Shown piece by piece: positions 43,377 to 53,701 of a stretch of DNA of 64,000 bases; positions within the stretch are counted from its first letter, which is position 1, and each line of letters opens with the position of its first letter. The stretch is from the NCBI RefSeq assembly GCF_040730185.1, contig NZ_CP160402.1, positions 5,456,001 to 5,520,000 on the forward strand, written 5' to 3'. A program made the position numbers and the translations under genes. Origin of the DNA: Streptomyces sp. Je 1-332 (lineage in GTDB: Bacteria > Actinomycetota > Actinomycetes > Streptomycetales > Streptomycetaceae). A model generated the notes under the pieces. The model ran no database searches. It was not told where the DNA came from and worked only from the letters and a program-made list of their open reading frames with translations.

Positions 43377-43817
43377 ATGCCGGAGCTGTCGCAGGGGAGC
43401 GAACGCAGAAGGGCCATCCTGCCGTTGGGCGCGGCCGAGGTGACCGGCCCTTCGATGGTGCCCACGCTGTACCACGGGGACCGCCTGGTGGTGCAGTGGG
43501 GCGCGCGGGTCCGAGCGGGTGACGTGGTGGTGCTCCGCCATCCGTTCCAGCAGGACCTGTTGGTCGTCAAGCGCGCCGCCGAGCGGCGCGAGGGCGGCTG
43601 GTGGGTGCTCGGGGACAACACGTACGCGGGCGGGGACAGCACGGACTACGGCACGGTGCCCGAGGAACTCGTCCTGGGGAAGGTGTGGTTCCGCTACCGC
43701 CCGCCCCAGTCGAGGTCCGGTCAGCGCTCGCCGTTCAGCCTGCTGCGCTGGGCCGTTTCGGCCGCGCGGCCCGTGCTGGCCGACCGCTCCGTCTCCAGGC
43801 GCTTGCGGGCGCGGTAG
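43377..43817 (+). CDS. sodX: SodN maturation peptidase SodX (S26 signal-peptidase-like)
   Basis: A 146-residue protease of the S26 type with the catalytic Ser in TGPSMVPTLYHGD and the Lys in LLVVKRAAERR, and the WWVLGDN box. It lacks an obvious membrane anchor, unlike normal signal peptidases. It removes the SodN propeptide to expose the nickel-hook His. It is divergent from sodN. Its 3' end overlaps the convergent CGNR gene by 97 bases. The ATG is preceded by an in-frame GTG and by GGGGGAGG. Confidence 0.92.
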   Translation: MPELSQGSERRRAILPLGAAEVTGPSMVPTLYHGDRLVVQWGARVRAGDVVVLRHPFQQDLLVVKRAAERREGGWWVLGDNTYAGGDSTDYGTVPEELVLGKVWFRYRPPQSRSGQRSPFSLLRWAVSAARPVLADRSVSRRLRAR

Positions 43818-44350
43818 GCGGCGACATTGGCCCGGGTCGCGCAGCGGTCCGAGCAGTAGCGCCGGGAGCGGTTCGTCGACGTGTCGAGGTAGGCGTTGCG
43901 GCACGGCGCTGCCTCGCACAGGCCGAGGCGGTCGACCCCGTGCTCGGTGAGGTGGAAGGCGAGGCCCATCGCGGCGATCGCCGCGTACCCGGACGTCGCG
44001 TTCGACGGGTGGTCCGCGAGGTGCATGTGCCACAGCGGGTTGCCGCCGTCGTCGCGGTGGTCGTGCCCCGAGATCTGCGGGCTGACCGGGAACTCCATGA
44101 GCAGTGAGTTCAGCAGGTCGACCGCGAGGGTCTCGTCCCCGCCGTCGGCCGCCTCGAAGACCGACCTGAGCCTGGCCCGCACCGAACGGAAGCGGGTGAC
44201 GTCGGAGTCCGTGGCGCGACGGGCCGCCTGCGCATTGCCTCCGAACAGCTCACGGACCGCGTCGACCGACGTCAGCGCGTCCTTGTTGCGACCCGGCTCC
44301 TCGCTGTTGACCAGACGTACGGCGTAGTCCGAGTAATAGGCCAGTTCCAC
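43721..44350 (-). CDS. CGNR zinc-finger / ABATE-domain protein
   Basis: A 209-residue protein: an N-terminal ABATE domain (ELAYYSDYAVRLVNSEEPGR), then a C-terminal CGNR-type zinc finger with LCEAAPCRNAYLDTSTNRSR and RYCSDRCATRANVAAYRARK. Such proteins are probable transcription regulators of stress responses. The Arg-rich tail overlaps sodX on the opposite strand for 97 bases. It is divergent from the methyltransferase gene. Confidence 0.88.
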   Translation of the reverse strand: MELAYYSDYAVRLVNSEEPGRNKDALTSVDAVRELFGGNAQAARRATDSDVTRFRSVRARLRSVFEAADGGDETLAVDLLNSLLMEFPVSPQISGHDHRDDGGNPLWHMHLADHPSNATSGYAAIAAMGLAFHLTEHGVDRLGLCEAAPCRNAYLDTSTNRSRRYCSDRCATRANVAAYRARKRLETERSASTGRAAETAQRSRLNGER

Positions 44351-44417
44351 TTGTAGTCCTTACCGGGGCGGGCTATCTTCGTCAGGTGCGTGAGTAACAG
44401 CTGCGCGCGCTTCTAGG

Positions 44418-44438
44418 GTATTACGAGAGCGTATTACG
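44418..44438. repeat. Direct repeat GTATTACG
   Basis: GTATTACG occurs twice with a 13-base period (44418-44425, 44431-44438) in the short divergent promoter region between the CGNR gene and the methyltransferase gene. It could be an operator. Confidence 0.45.
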
Positions 44439-44454
44439 TACGGGAGGGCTTCTC

Positions 44455-45216
44455 ATGACGGAAACGGCGGCCAAGGCCGACTGGCGGGCCTGGCAGGACA
44501 GCTGGGACCGGCAGCAGGAGTGGTATCTGCCCGACCGCGAGGAGCGGTTCAGGGTCATGCTGGACATGGTCGAGGCCGTCGTCGGCACCGAGCCCCGCGT
44601 CCTCGACCTCGCGTGCGGTACCGGGAGTATTACGGACCGGCTGCTCAAGAGGTTCCCGAAGGCGGTCAGCACCGGCGTCGACCTCGACCCCGCGCTCCTC
44701 GCCATCGCCGAGGGCACCTTCGCCGGGGACGACCGCGTCACGTTCGTGACCGCGGACCTCAAGGACCCCGAGTGGACGGCGCAACTCCCGTACGACTCAT
44801 ACGACGCCGTGCTCACCGCCACCGCCCTGCATTGGCTGCACAGCGAGCCCCTCACCACCCTCTACGGGCAGATCGCGGGTCTCGTGCGTGACGGCGGCGT
44901 CTTCCTGAACGCCGACCACATGCCCGACCCCGCGACCCCGCGCCTGAACGACGCCGACCGGGCCCAGCGGCACGCCCGCATGGACCGGGCCAAGGCCGAG
45001 GGCGCCCTGGACTGGCGGGACTGGTGGGACCTCGCCGCCAAGGACCCGGTGCTCGCCGGGCCCACCGCCAAACGCTTCGAGATCTACGGCGAGCACGCGG
45101 ACGGCGACACCCCCTCGCCGGAGTGGCACGCGCGGACGCTGCGCGACGCGGGCTTCGGTGAGGCACGGACGGTGTGGGCCTCGCCTTCGGACGCGATGGT
45201 GCTGGGCCTGAAGTAG
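44455..45216 (+). CDS. SAM-dependent methyltransferase
   Basis: A 253-residue class I methyltransferase. Motif I is RVLDLACGTGSITDRLL (about residues 48-64), with an acidic residue after the second strand in STGVDLDPALLA, and motif IV TATALHWLHSEPL. Product and substrate are unknown; small-molecule O- or N-methylation is likely. It has GGGAGGGCTTCTC upstream. Its promoter region is shared with the CGNR gene. Confidence 0.9.
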   Translation: MTETAAKADWRAWQDSWDRQQEWYLPDREERFRVMLDMVEAVVGTEPRVLDLACGTGSITDRLLKRFPKAVSTGVDLDPALLAIAEGTFAGDDRVTFVTADLKDPEWTAQLPYDSYDAVLTATALHWLHSEPLTTLYGQIAGLVRDGGVFLNADHMPDPATPRLNDADRAQRHARMDRAKAEGALDWRDWWDLAAKDPVLAGPTAKRFEIYGEHADGDTPSPEWHARTLRDAGFGEARTVWASPSDAMVLGLK

Positions 45217-45393
45217 CGCCACCCACAGGAAGTTCTGCCAAGTTCCGCCTTTTACTCCCGATCATTCTGCGAGAAATCGGGTGAATTCCCTTTCATTGAT
45301 ATTGCTTGCCGATGGGGCGGGCGTGTGCGAAAGTTCTGGTGTTCGCGCTCTGAGCGCTTTTGGTAGGTGCGCTCGGCAATCAAGGGGGAGTTT

Positions 45394-45798
45394 ATGAAGT
45401 TTCGATTGAAGGCGTCGCTCCTGACGGGAGCCGTGGTGGCGGGATCCCTGATCGGTGGTGCTCCGGCACAGGCCAACACCAGCAAGACATGCATTCCCCT
45501 GATGACGTGGTCGTTCGGGGACGTCTGTTTCGACGGGAACGGCGACAAGTTCATCATGAGCGACTATCGGGAGGATCACCGCAGGATAGTCGTGAAGTGG
45601 GTGGCGCATGACGGATCCGGTCGGACCGGTGAGTGCCACGACGCGGACGGCGCCATGAATGGCGCCAAGATATGCAACTACAACTTCAGAGAAGGCAAGA
45701 ACAACTACCTCGAGTTCGTGGGTATGACGCGTAACGGTGCGCACGGCACGAGCGCGAATATCAGCCCCACTCTCCGTGGCTACATCACCCCCAGGTAG
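45394..45798 (+). CDS. Small secreted protein of unknown function
   Basis: A 134-residue protein with a signal peptide (MKFRLKASLLTGAVVAGSLI, cleavage after AQA at about residue 28). The mature part has four cysteines (CIPL, VCF, ECHD, ICNY), likely two disulphides, and a strand-rich pattern. No family is recognised. SD AAGGGGGAG precedes the ATG. A perfect 16-bp hairpin follows. Confidence 0.8.
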   Translation: MKFRLKASLLTGAVVAGSLIGGAPAQANTSKTCIPLMTWSFGDVCFDGNGDKFIMSDYREDHRRIVVKWVAHDGSGRTGECHDADGAMNGAKICNYNFREGKNNYLEFVGMTRNGAHGTSANISPTLRGYITPR

Positions 45799-45831
45799 GT
45801 CCTGCATCCGTAGGCGCTCGGGGTAACGTGC

Positions 45832-45868
45832 AATTTGGGCCCAGATCAGAGCGATCTGGGCCCAAATT
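45832..45868. terminator. Bidirectional terminator
   Basis: AATTTGGGCCCAGATC and its exact complement form a 16-bp stem with a 5-base loop; the ends are A/T-rich, giving short T runs on either strand. It lies between the secreted-protein gene and the convergent ABC operon. Confidence 0.93.
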
Positions 45869-45906
45869 TGTGTGCTCTGCTCTTCAATGGCGCGAGCCTA
45901 TTTCCT

Positions 45907-46668
45907 CTAGAGCACCTTGGAGAGGAACGACTGGGTTCGTTCCTGACGAGGGTTCGAGAGAACATCACGCGGATTGCCGGATTCGACCACCACGCCCTCG
46001 TCCATGAAGACGAGGCTGTCGCCGACCTCGCGCGCGAAGCCCATCTCGTGCGTGACGACGATCATCGTCATGCCGGACTCCGCGAGGTCGCGCATGACGT
46101 CGAGCACGTCACCGACGAGCTCCGGGTCGAGCGCCGACGTCGGCTCGTCGAAGAGCATCAGCTTCGGTTCCATCGCGAGCGCGCGGGCGATGGCCACCCG
46201 CTGCTGCTGGCCGCCCGAGAGCTGCGAGGGGTAGTTCTTCGCCTTGTCGGCGAGGCCCACCCGCTCCAGGAGCTGCCCGGCGCGCTCCCTCGCCGCCGCC
46301 TTCGACTCGCCCTTGACCTGGACCGGCGCCTCCATGACGTTCTCTAGGGCCGTCATGTGCGGGAAGAGGTTGAAGCGCTGGAAGACCATGCCGATGTCCC
46401 GGCGCTTGAGGGCGACTTCGCTGTCCTTGAGCTCGTACAGCTTGTCTCCCTTCTGCCGGTAGCCGACCAGTTCGCCGTCGACGTAGAGCCGGCCGGCGTT
46501 GATCTTCTCCAGGTGGTTGATGCAGCGCAGGAACGTCGACTTGCCGGAGCCGGACGGGCCGATGAGGCAGAAGACCTCGCCCGACTTGACCTCCAGGTCG
46601 ATGCCCTTCAGTACTTCTACGTGACCGAAGGACTTGTGGACGCCCTCAGCTTTCACCATGGCAGTCAT
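45907..46668 (-). CDS. Polar amino-acid ABC transporter, ATP-binding protein
   Basis: A 253-residue ABC ATPase of the GlnQ/GluA type: Walker [10 protein letters not shown], signature LSGGQQQR, Walker [14 protein letters not shown] and H-loop VVTHEMGF are all intact. It powers uptake of a polar amino acid, perhaps glutamate or glutamine. Its ATG overlaps the permease stop (ATGA), so translation is coupled. Confidence 0.94.
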   Translation of the reverse strand: MTAMVKAEGVHKSFGHVEVLKGIDLEVKSGEVFCLIGPSGSGKSTFLRCINHLEKINAGRLYVDGELVGYRQKGDKLYELKDSEVALKRRDIGMVFQRFNLFPHMTALENVMEAPVQVKGESKAAARERAGQLLERVGLADKAKNYPSQLSGGQQQRVAIARALAMEPKLMLFDEPTSALDPELVGDVLDVMRDLAESGMTMIVVTHEMGFAREVGDSLVFMDEGVVVESGNPRDVLSNPRQERTQSFLSKVL

Positions 46669-47609
46669 GCCATGCCCCCCTTCGGGCGGCCCAGGGAGAG
46701 CAAACTGACCCTGACCTTTTGCAGCGGAGTCTGCGGCAGAGTGCGGCTGGAGCCGCGCGCGTAATAGCGCTCCAGGTAGTACTGACCGAAGCTGAGGATG
46801 GACGTCATGATCAAGTACCAGGCGGCTGCAGTGAAGTACATCTCCACCGGTGCGCCAGAATTCTGCCCGATGTCCTGGGCATATCGGAACAGCTCATTGA
46901 ATTGGACCGCAGCAACCAGCGAGGTCGTCTTCAGCATGTTGATGACTTCGTTACCGGTCGGCGGCACGATGACGCGCATTGCCTGCGGGATCACGATCCG
47001 CCGGAGGGTCTTGGCATGGCTCATGCCGAGCGCGTGGGAGGCCTCGGTCTGTCCCTCGTCGACAGACAACAGACCGGCGCGGCAGATCTCCGCCATGTAC
47101 GCCGCTTCATTCAGGCCGAGGCCGAGCAACGCCGTCAGAAGCGGCGTCATGAAGTCGGACCATTCGTCCTTGTAGACCGGCCCGAGGTTGATGGTGTCGA
47201 AGACCAGGCCGAGGTTGAACCACACGAAGAGCTGGACCAGGACCGGAGTACCGCGGAAGAACCAGATGTAGAACCAGGCGATCGAAGAGGTCACCGGGTT
47301 CCGTGACATGCGCATCACGGCGAGCAGGACACCACCTGACACACCGATCAACATCGAGAGCACGGTGAGCAGGAGAGTCTGGCCCATTCCGCGGAGAATG
47401 CGGTCATCAAAGAAGTAGTCGGGAACGGTGTCCCATTTGATGTCACCCTGCCCGAAGGCATAGATGACTATTCCGAATGCGGCGAGGGCGATCAGCGCGG
47501 AGAAGTATCGACCGTAGTGCCTGACCGGGACGGCCCTGATGGCCTCGGGGCCCGAAGGTGGCGGTGGCGGAGGGTTGCCTGAGTCTGACTTGCGTACGTC
47601 AGCAGTCAC
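46665..47609 (-). CDS. Polar amino-acid ABC transporter, permease
   Basis: A 314-residue HisM-type permease with about five to six helices after a hydrophilic Pro-rich N-terminus. The EAA loop reads [20 protein letters not shown]. Only one permease gene is present, so the channel is probably a homodimer. The gene lies between the binding protein and the ATPase genes. Confidence 0.92.
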   Translation of the reverse strand: MTADVRKSDSGNPPPPPPSGPEAIRAVPVRHYGRYFSALIALAAFGIVIYAFGQGDIKWDTVPDYFFDDRILRGMGQTLLLTVLSMLIGVSGGVLLAVMRMSRNPVTSSIAWFYIWFFRGTPVLVQLFVWFNLGLVFDTINLGPVYKDEWSDFMTPLLTALLGLGLNEAAYMAEICRAGLLSVDEGQTEASHALGMSHAKTLRRIVIPQAMRVIVPPTGNEVINMLKTTSLVAAVQFNELFRYAQDIGQNSGAPVEMYFTAAAWYLIMTSILSFGQYYLERYYARGSSRTLPQTPLQKVRVSLLSLGRPKGGMA

Positions 47610-47675
47610 GGGTGGTGCCTTTCAACGGCTTGAGAGGAGGGGGGCACGGATACGTGAACCACGCGTGATTCGTGG

Positions 47676-48638
47676 TCACTTGCCGCCGTTGATCTTGGCT
47701 TCCTTGACCGCGCCGTCCTCGACGCCCCACTTCGAGATGATCTTGCCGTACTCGCCGTTCTTGATGATGGCGTCGAGCGCGGCCTTGATCGCGTCGCGCA
47801 GCTCGGGGGTCTTCTTGGAGATCGCGATGCCGTACGGAGCGGCCTCGACCTGCTCGCCGACCAACTCGAAGTCCTTGCCGCCGCCCGAGGTCTTCACCGC
47901 GTACGCGGCGACCGGGAAGTCGGAGGAGCCGGCGTCGGCGCCGTCGGAGCGCAGCCGGGTCTGGGCCTGCTGGTCGTTGTCGAAGGACTCGATCGCGATG
48001 TCCTTGCCGCCCTTGCACTTCTTCGACTCGGCCTTGGCCAGGTCGTGCGAGACGGTGCCGCGCTGGAGGACGATCTTCTTGCCGCAGAGGTCGGCCCAGG
48101 TCTTGATGCCCTCGCCCTCGCCCTTCTTGGTGTAGATCGAGACGCCGGCAGTGAAGTAGTCGACGAAGTCGACCCCCTCACCCACCTTCTTGCCGGTCTC
48201 CTCGTCGACACCTTCCTGGCGGTTCTTGGTGTCGGTCATCGCGGACATGGCGATGTCGTATCGCTTGGAGCGCAGTCCGGTGATCAACGTGTCGAACGTG
48301 CCGTTCTCGAACTGGAACTCCACGCCGAGCTGCTTGCCGAGGGCTTCGCCGAGGTCGGGGTCGATGCCGACGGTCTTGCCCGACTTGTCCTTGAACTCGA
48401 CGGGCGGGTACGCGATGTCCGAACCGACCTTGATGACACCCGCGTCACGGATGTCCTTGGGGAGCTTGTCGGCGAGCGGCGCGTTGCTCACCTTCTCGCC
48501 GCCCTCGTCCTTGCTCTTGGTCTGGTCACCGCAGCCGGTCAGCAGCAGCGCGCCGGCGACCGCGATCGCGCCGACCGTGGCCATCCGGGACTTCGCGGAC
48601 TTACCGGCGGTGGTACGACAAATGGAGCGTGCGGTCAT
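47676..48638 (-). CDS. Polar amino-acid ABC transporter, substrate-binding lipoprotein
   Basis: A 320-residue solute-binding protein (SBP_bac_3). A lipoprotein signal ends LLLTGC, so the protein is anchored outside. The binding-domain pattern VIKVGSDIAYPPVEFKD, then GIDPDLGEALGKQLGVEF is typical of the glutamate/glutamine group. SD GGAGGACC precedes the ATG. It is the first gene of the ABC operon. Confidence 0.93.
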   Translation of the reverse strand: MTARSICRTTAGKSAKSRMATVGAIAVAGALLLTGCGDQTKSKDEGGEKVSNAPLADKLPKDIRDAGVIKVGSDIAYPPVEFKDKSGKTVGIDPDLGEALGKQLGVEFQFENGTFDTLITGLRSKRYDIAMSAMTDTKNRQEGVDEETGKKVGEGVDFVDYFTAGVSIYTKKGEGEGIKTWADLCGKKIVLQRGTVSHDLAKAESKKCKGGKDIAIESFDNDQQAQTRLRSDGADAGSSDFPVAAYAVKTSGGGKDFELVGEQVEAAPYGIAISKKTPELRDAIKAALDAIIKNGEYGKIISKWGVEDGAVKEAKINGGK

Positions 48639-48984
48639 GAGGGTCCTCCGGCGGATGAGGGAGTTGCCGAGCGGTCGTGCACACACCTTCGGGTGTCGCG
48701 ACCTCGTGTGATGACGGCATCTTGCCATTCGGACCGTCCGATTCTGGGTGCCAGAGATGTCAAAATCGGATAACGGGTGATCGCGGCACCTAGACAGGTT
48801 GGGACAACTGGTCCGAACCGGCAGCGAACGAAGTACCGCCATTTGAGATGTTCGAGGAATCTCGGGTGAATCTCGCGATGTGGACCGGCGTCGTGCGCTC
48901 GCCGGAAAAGTCGGGCAGGGGACGTCGCCCGTTGTTGAGATGAGCCGGCTGCTCGGCGGCTGGTGGGGGTGCTGGAAAGGTGCG
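48639..48984. other. 346-bp region between the ABC operon and the TnpB element
   Basis: No gene seen. It should hold the ABC operon promoter: on the minus strand a TTGACA is at 48763-48758, but no good -10 follows. TCGGACCGTCCGA (48729-48741) is a perfect 6-1-6 palindrome and a possible operator. Confidence 0.5.
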
Positions 48985-50796
48985 TTACACCGTTCTTGAT
49001 CGCTGAGTGGCCAGCGGGCTCCGGTTCCCCTGAGCGCTGGTCAGCGGCCTGTCCCGAACGGTTGGGGACAGGCTGGTTCCCCCATTTCTCGATCTTGGAT
49101 CCTCCCGTTGGGGCCTGCGCATCGCGTACGCGGTCCCCGGACCAGGGCTCGGCCCCGGTCTGCCCGACCCACCAGGGTCGGGGACGGGTGCGGGGGTCCC
49201 TCGCTCCACCGGACACCTGCTCGCCGCACGGTCGCGGTGTCCACTGCCATCACTCCGGTGACAGTGGGCCGCTCCTGCTCTGGCTCCCACGGGGGCCGGA
49301 ACAGGCCTGCGTCGTCGCGCGCTGTATCCGAAGGCGCGCCGTCCGATCACCAGGCTCGCGGCCTGGTGACGGGTGGTCTCATGGTTCGACGTGGACGTCG
49401 GCGTCCGCCAGTGCTGGTCACCCCAGATCGACGAGTACGCCGGGTCTACCGCCACCAGATCCATCCCGGCCCGGGTCGCCATGCCCCGCAGCCGCCCCTT
49501 GAAGATCGCGGTGGGGAAGGCGGAGATCAGATGCCGGAACTTCCTGTGGCCATGCCGGTCGCGGGACTTGGAGCCGGTGAAGTCCAGATCCTCGATGACC
49601 AGCGCCCCCACACCATGCTTGCCGCACCACCTCAGCAACCTGGTGATCGTCTGACGGATCTGAGCATCGCGGTGCGAGCCGGTGCCCGACAAGTCGAAAG
49701 GAAAGTCCCTGGGGCGGCCCACCGGATTGCCATGCTCGTCGAGCCGCCATACGACCAGGTGGTCGGCGTTCAGGTCGACTCCGGCAGCACCACGGGCCAA
49801 CGCGGCCTTCAAAGCCGCCCCGTCGCTGTTCGGCTGTGGGCTTCGAGAGCTCCGGGTGACTGTCTGCGCTGCCGTCCAGGAGCACGTCACGTACCAGCGC
49901 CCACCCCGTGTGGGATCAAAGGCGATCCGATAAGCCAGCGCAGCGCCCTCCGCCTGCCTTTGAGCCCACTCGCCGCTGCGCCAGGCGAACCGTACGGGAG
50001 CAGCGAGGACGTATCGGCCGTACGGTGCGTTCGCGTAGTGCTCCAAGGCCTTGGGCAGGCGGATCGAGAGCCGGCCCTCACTGTCGACCCGGATCGTGTC
50101 GTTCCCGCCGGGCTTGCCAGCTTCGCCATCAGCCTGCAGAAACAACCGTGAGGCTTCCCACTCCGCACGCCAGGCCGTCAGAGCCCCGCCGTCACCGGAC
50201 AGGTGATGCCGTGCGTTCGCCCGACTCCGCCCGCCGCGCACCATGTGTAGTACGCCGACCGCACGATCCGCCTCGACCCGGGTCAGACGGGCTATGAGGT
50301 GAGCCAGTCGAATCTGCTTGCCCCGGCGCTCGGATCGGGACCTGTACCCACCGGGCCGCCCCTTGGCGCCCTTGCTCCTGAGCGGGAGCACAAGCCGCTG
50401 CTCGATCAGACCGATGGCCCGCCGGAGCTCGGCGGCCTCCCGAGCCTGGGCCTCGCGCCGGGCCGCGTACTGCCCGTTCACCCAACCGGTGATCGACCCG
50501 GCCCATCGGGACGACGTGACCTTCGTGAGGGATCGTTTGCGCTCCGCCCACCGCCGCGAACGATCGGCGGACTGCTCCGCCCGCCCGTCGCTGCACCTGG
50601 CGGCCAGATCCTTGGAGGCTAGGGAACCCAAGAAGCACCCGAGCTCCCAAAGGAGCCCCGACTCCTCGACAGAGAGATGGAGCCGGGTTCGGACCGAGGC
50701 CCCCGCCGGAGCGGGCACCGGGACCGGAGAGGCCAGCGGGCGCAGCGGCTTCCGGCCACCCGGTTCAGTCACCCGGCTCGCCCTCTTGCTTGCCAT
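48985..50796 (-). CDS. TnpB-related RNA-guided nuclease-type protein (IS605 OrfB)
   Basis: A 603-residue TnpB-family protein. RuvC-I has GVDLNADHLVVW with Asp341; RuvC-II has GALVIEDLDF with Glu402. The usual RuvC-III stretch (D-x-N-A-A) appears as TTRHQAASLVIGRRAFG (474-490) without a visible Asp, and no C-x2-C zinc ribbon is seen before it. The last hundred residues are Arg/Pro/Gly-rich and probably overlap the guide-RNA region rather than form a domain. TnpB proteins cut DNA using an RNA from the element's 3' end. No TnpA transposase is present, so the element cannot move alone. Confidence 0.85.
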   Translation of the reverse strand: MASKRASRVTEPGGRKPLRPLASPVPVPAPAGASVRTRLHLSVEESGLLWELGCFLGSLASKDLAARCSDGRAEQSADRSRRWAERKRSLTKVTSSRWAGSITGWVNGQYAARREAQAREAAELRRAIGLIEQRLVLPLRSKGAKGRPGGYRSRSERRGKQIRLAHLIARLTRVEADRAVGVLHMVRGGRSRANARHHLSGDGGALTAWRAEWEASRLFLQADGEAGKPGGNDTIRVDSEGRLSIRLPKALEHYANAPYGRYVLAAPVRFAWRSGEWAQRQAEGAALAYRIAFDPTRGGRWYVTCSWTAAQTVTRSSRSPQPNSDGAALKAALARGAAGVDLNADHLVVWRLDEHGNPVGRPRDFPFDLSGTGSHRDAQIRQTITRLLRWCGKHGVGALVIEDLDFTGSKSRDRHGHRKFRHLISAFPTAIFKGRLRGMATRAGMDLVAVDPAYSSIWGDQHWRTPTSTSNHETTRHQAASLVIGRRAFGYSARRRRPVPAPVGARAGAAHCHRSDGSGHRDRAASRCPVERGTPAPVPDPGGSGRPGPSPGPGTAYAMRRPQREDPRSRNGGTSLSPTVRDRPLTSAQGNRSPLATQRSRTV

Positions 50797-50874
50797 GTAC
50801 CAGCCCCTCGTCCAGCCGCTTCTTCCCGCGTCGAACAGCTCAACGAGGCCAGCTGCGGAAGGTCACCCGTCCGG
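48988..50874 (-). mobile_element. IS605-type element carrying only TnpB
   Basis: The 5' limit is proposed just after TTGAT on the minus strand (50879-50875), the kind of target sequence used by TTGAT-type IS605 elements. Near the 3' end the minus strand shows GATCAAGAACGG (about 49000-48989), and a hairpin CCTGTCCC/GGGGACAGG stands at 49048-49072, as expected of a guide RNA scaffold or right end. Exact ends are inferred, not proven. Confidence 0.5.
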
Positions 50875-51128
50875 ATCAAGAACATCTGTTCCGGCTTCAA
50901 GGGCTACCTGCGGAGTCGCTGAAACCAATGTCACTCGCCCGCGCCCACTGCCTTCAGGTAGAAAGGTTGGCTACACCCCTCATCCGGGGCCCAGGGCGCG
51001 TGTGCGGCGCGCTCGCGTGTCTGTACCTCCCCCCGCCGACAGGCGGGGCACAGACGCGGTGCCCGCCCACTTCTCAACCAGGAGTGGACACCCTCAACTG
51101 ATGATTTAAGACTTAAGGGGTAAGACAA
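50797..51128. other. 332-bp region between tnpB and the malic enzyme gene
   Basis: It contains the presumed left end of the TnpB element (to about 50874) and then the malic enzyme promoter region. TGGACA, 16 bases and TAAGAC (ending near 51113) are a weak -35/-10 candidate just before the SD. No coding region is credible. Confidence 0.5.
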
Positions 51129-52343
<1,215 letters not shown>

Positions 52344-52470
52344 TCGGTGCCTTCAAGGCGTGACCGCGCCCCCGTTTCGTACGCCCCCTTCGCGTACGAG
52401 GCGGGGGCGCGGCGTGTGTCACAGTCGTGCGTGGTTACGCCCGGGTAGGCCCGCGGCCTATCGTCACCCC

Positions 52471-53436
52471 ATGTTCGCTGCCTACGCCGCCCGCATCGAC
52501 CGTGACCAGCCGCTCAGCGGCCTTGAGTTGGGGGATCGTCCCGCCCCCGCTGCCAGGCCCGGCTGGTCGACCGTGAACGTCCGGGCCGCCTCCCTCAACC
52601 ACCATGACCTGTGGTCCCTGCGCGGGGTCGGCCTCCCCGAGGGGAGGCTGCCGATGATCCTCGGCTGTGACGCCGCGGGGATCGACGAGCACGGCAACGA
52701 GGTCGTCCTGCACTCCGTCATCGGCCAGACCGGGTACGGGGTCGACGCGGGCGAAGGCCGCTCGATCCTGACCGAGAAGTACCAGGGGACGTTCGCCGAG
52801 CAGGTGTCCGTCCCCACGTGGAACGTGCTGCCGAAGCCGAAGGAACTGTCGTTCGCCGAGGCGGCCTGCCTGCCGACCGCGTGGCTCACCGCGTACCGCA
52901 TGCTGTTCACCAACGCCGGTGTGCGCCCCGGGGACTCGGTCCTCGTCCAGGGCGCGGGCGGCGGTGTCGCGACGGCCGCGATCGTGCTCGGCAAGGCGGC
53001 GGGGCTTCGCGTCTTCGCCACGAGCCGCGACGAGGCCAAGCGGAAGCGGGCCCTGGAGCTGGGCGCGGTGGAGGCCGTCGAGTCCGGGGCGCGGCTGCCG
53101 GAGCGGGTGGACGCCGTCATCGAGACGGTGGGGGCGGCCACGTGGTCGCACTCCGTCAAGTCCCTCAAGCCGGGCGGCACTCTGGTGATCTCGGGCGCGA
53201 CCAGCGGCGACCGGCCCTCGCACGCGGAGCTGACCCGGGTCTTCTTCCTGGAGCTGAAGATCGTCGGTTCGACGATGGGGTCCAAGGACGAGCTGGAGGA
53301 CCTGCTGTCCTTCTGCGCGGCCACGGGTGTGCGCCCCGTCATCGACGAGGTGCTGCCGCTCGACCGGGCACGTGAGGGCTTCGAGCGCGTGGAGTCCGGC
53401 GACGTGTTCGGGAAGATCGTGCTCGAAGTCGGGTGA
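52471..53436 (+). CDS. MDR-superfamily alcohol dehydrogenase / quinone oxidoreductase
   Basis: A 321-residue zinc-free-looking MDR enzyme: GroES-like N-domain (VNVRAASLNHHDLWSLRGVG) and the NAD(P) site VLVQGAGGGVATAAIVLGKA. The substrate is unknown. TATCGT stands 6 bases before the ATG and no SD is seen, which suggests a leaderless transcript. Open sequence upstream of this ATG overlaps the malic enzyme gene and is not conserved in type. Confidence 0.9.
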   Translation: MFAAYAARIDRDQPLSGLELGDRPAPAARPGWSTVNVRAASLNHHDLWSLRGVGLPEGRLPMILGCDAAGIDEHGNEVVLHSVIGQTGYGVDAGEGRSILTEKYQGTFAEQVSVPTWNVLPKPKELSFAEAACLPTAWLTAYRMLFTNAGVRPGDSVLVQGAGGGVATAAIVLGKAAGLRVFATSRDEAKRKRALELGAVEAVESGARLPERVDAVIETVGAATWSHSVKSLKPGGTLVISGATSGDRPSHAELTRVFFLELKIVGSTMGSKDELEDLLSFCAATGVRPVIDEVLPLDRAREGFERVESGDVFGKIVLEVG

Positions 53437-53444
53437 CCTTGAGC

Positions 53445-53488
53445 GTCAACTTTGATTGACATCCGCCTCTTGTCAACGTAAGTTGACA
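53445..53488 (+). promoter_or_regulatory. Promoter with paired operators of the HTH/Clp-N operon
   Basis: TTGACA (53456-53461), 17 bases, and TAAGTT (53479-53484) form a near-consensus promoter whose start point would fall on the ATG at 53492. Two inverted repeats cover it: GTCAACTTTGATTGAC (53445-53460) over the -35 and TGTCAACGTAAGTTGACA (53471-53488) over the -10. Their spacing suits a dimeric autorepressor, most likely the first gene's product. Confidence 0.8.
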
Positions 53489-53491
53489 TGC

Positions 53492-53701
53492 ATGACCGAA
53501 GCTACGGATCTCGCCGAGCGTGCGGGTGACCGTGACCCACGAGTCGGACTGCGGGCCGTCTCCGCGCTGCGGAGGCTGGTGGAGCAGTTGGAGGCCGTGC
53601 AGGTGCGCAGTGCGCGTCAGCAGGGCTGGTCGTGGCAGGGGATCGCCGCGGAGCTCGGAGTGAGCAGGCAGGCCGTGCACAAGAAGTACGGGAGGCAGTG
53701 A
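53492..53701 (+). CDS. Small HTH repressor (ClpC2 N-domain type)
   Basis: A 69-residue protein: a helical dimerisation part (LRAVSALRRLVEQLEAVQVR) followed by a helix-turn-helix GWSWQGIAAELGVSRQAVHK. It resembles the N-terminal DNA-binding part of mycobacterial ClpC2. The mRNA should be leaderless. The stop overlaps the next ATG (TGATG), so repressor and Clp-N protein are made together. It probably represses its own promoter through the two palindromes. Confidence 0.85.
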   Translation: MTEATDLAERAGDRDPRVGLRAVSALRRLVEQLEAVQVRSARQQGWSWQGIAAELGVSRQAVHKKYGRQ

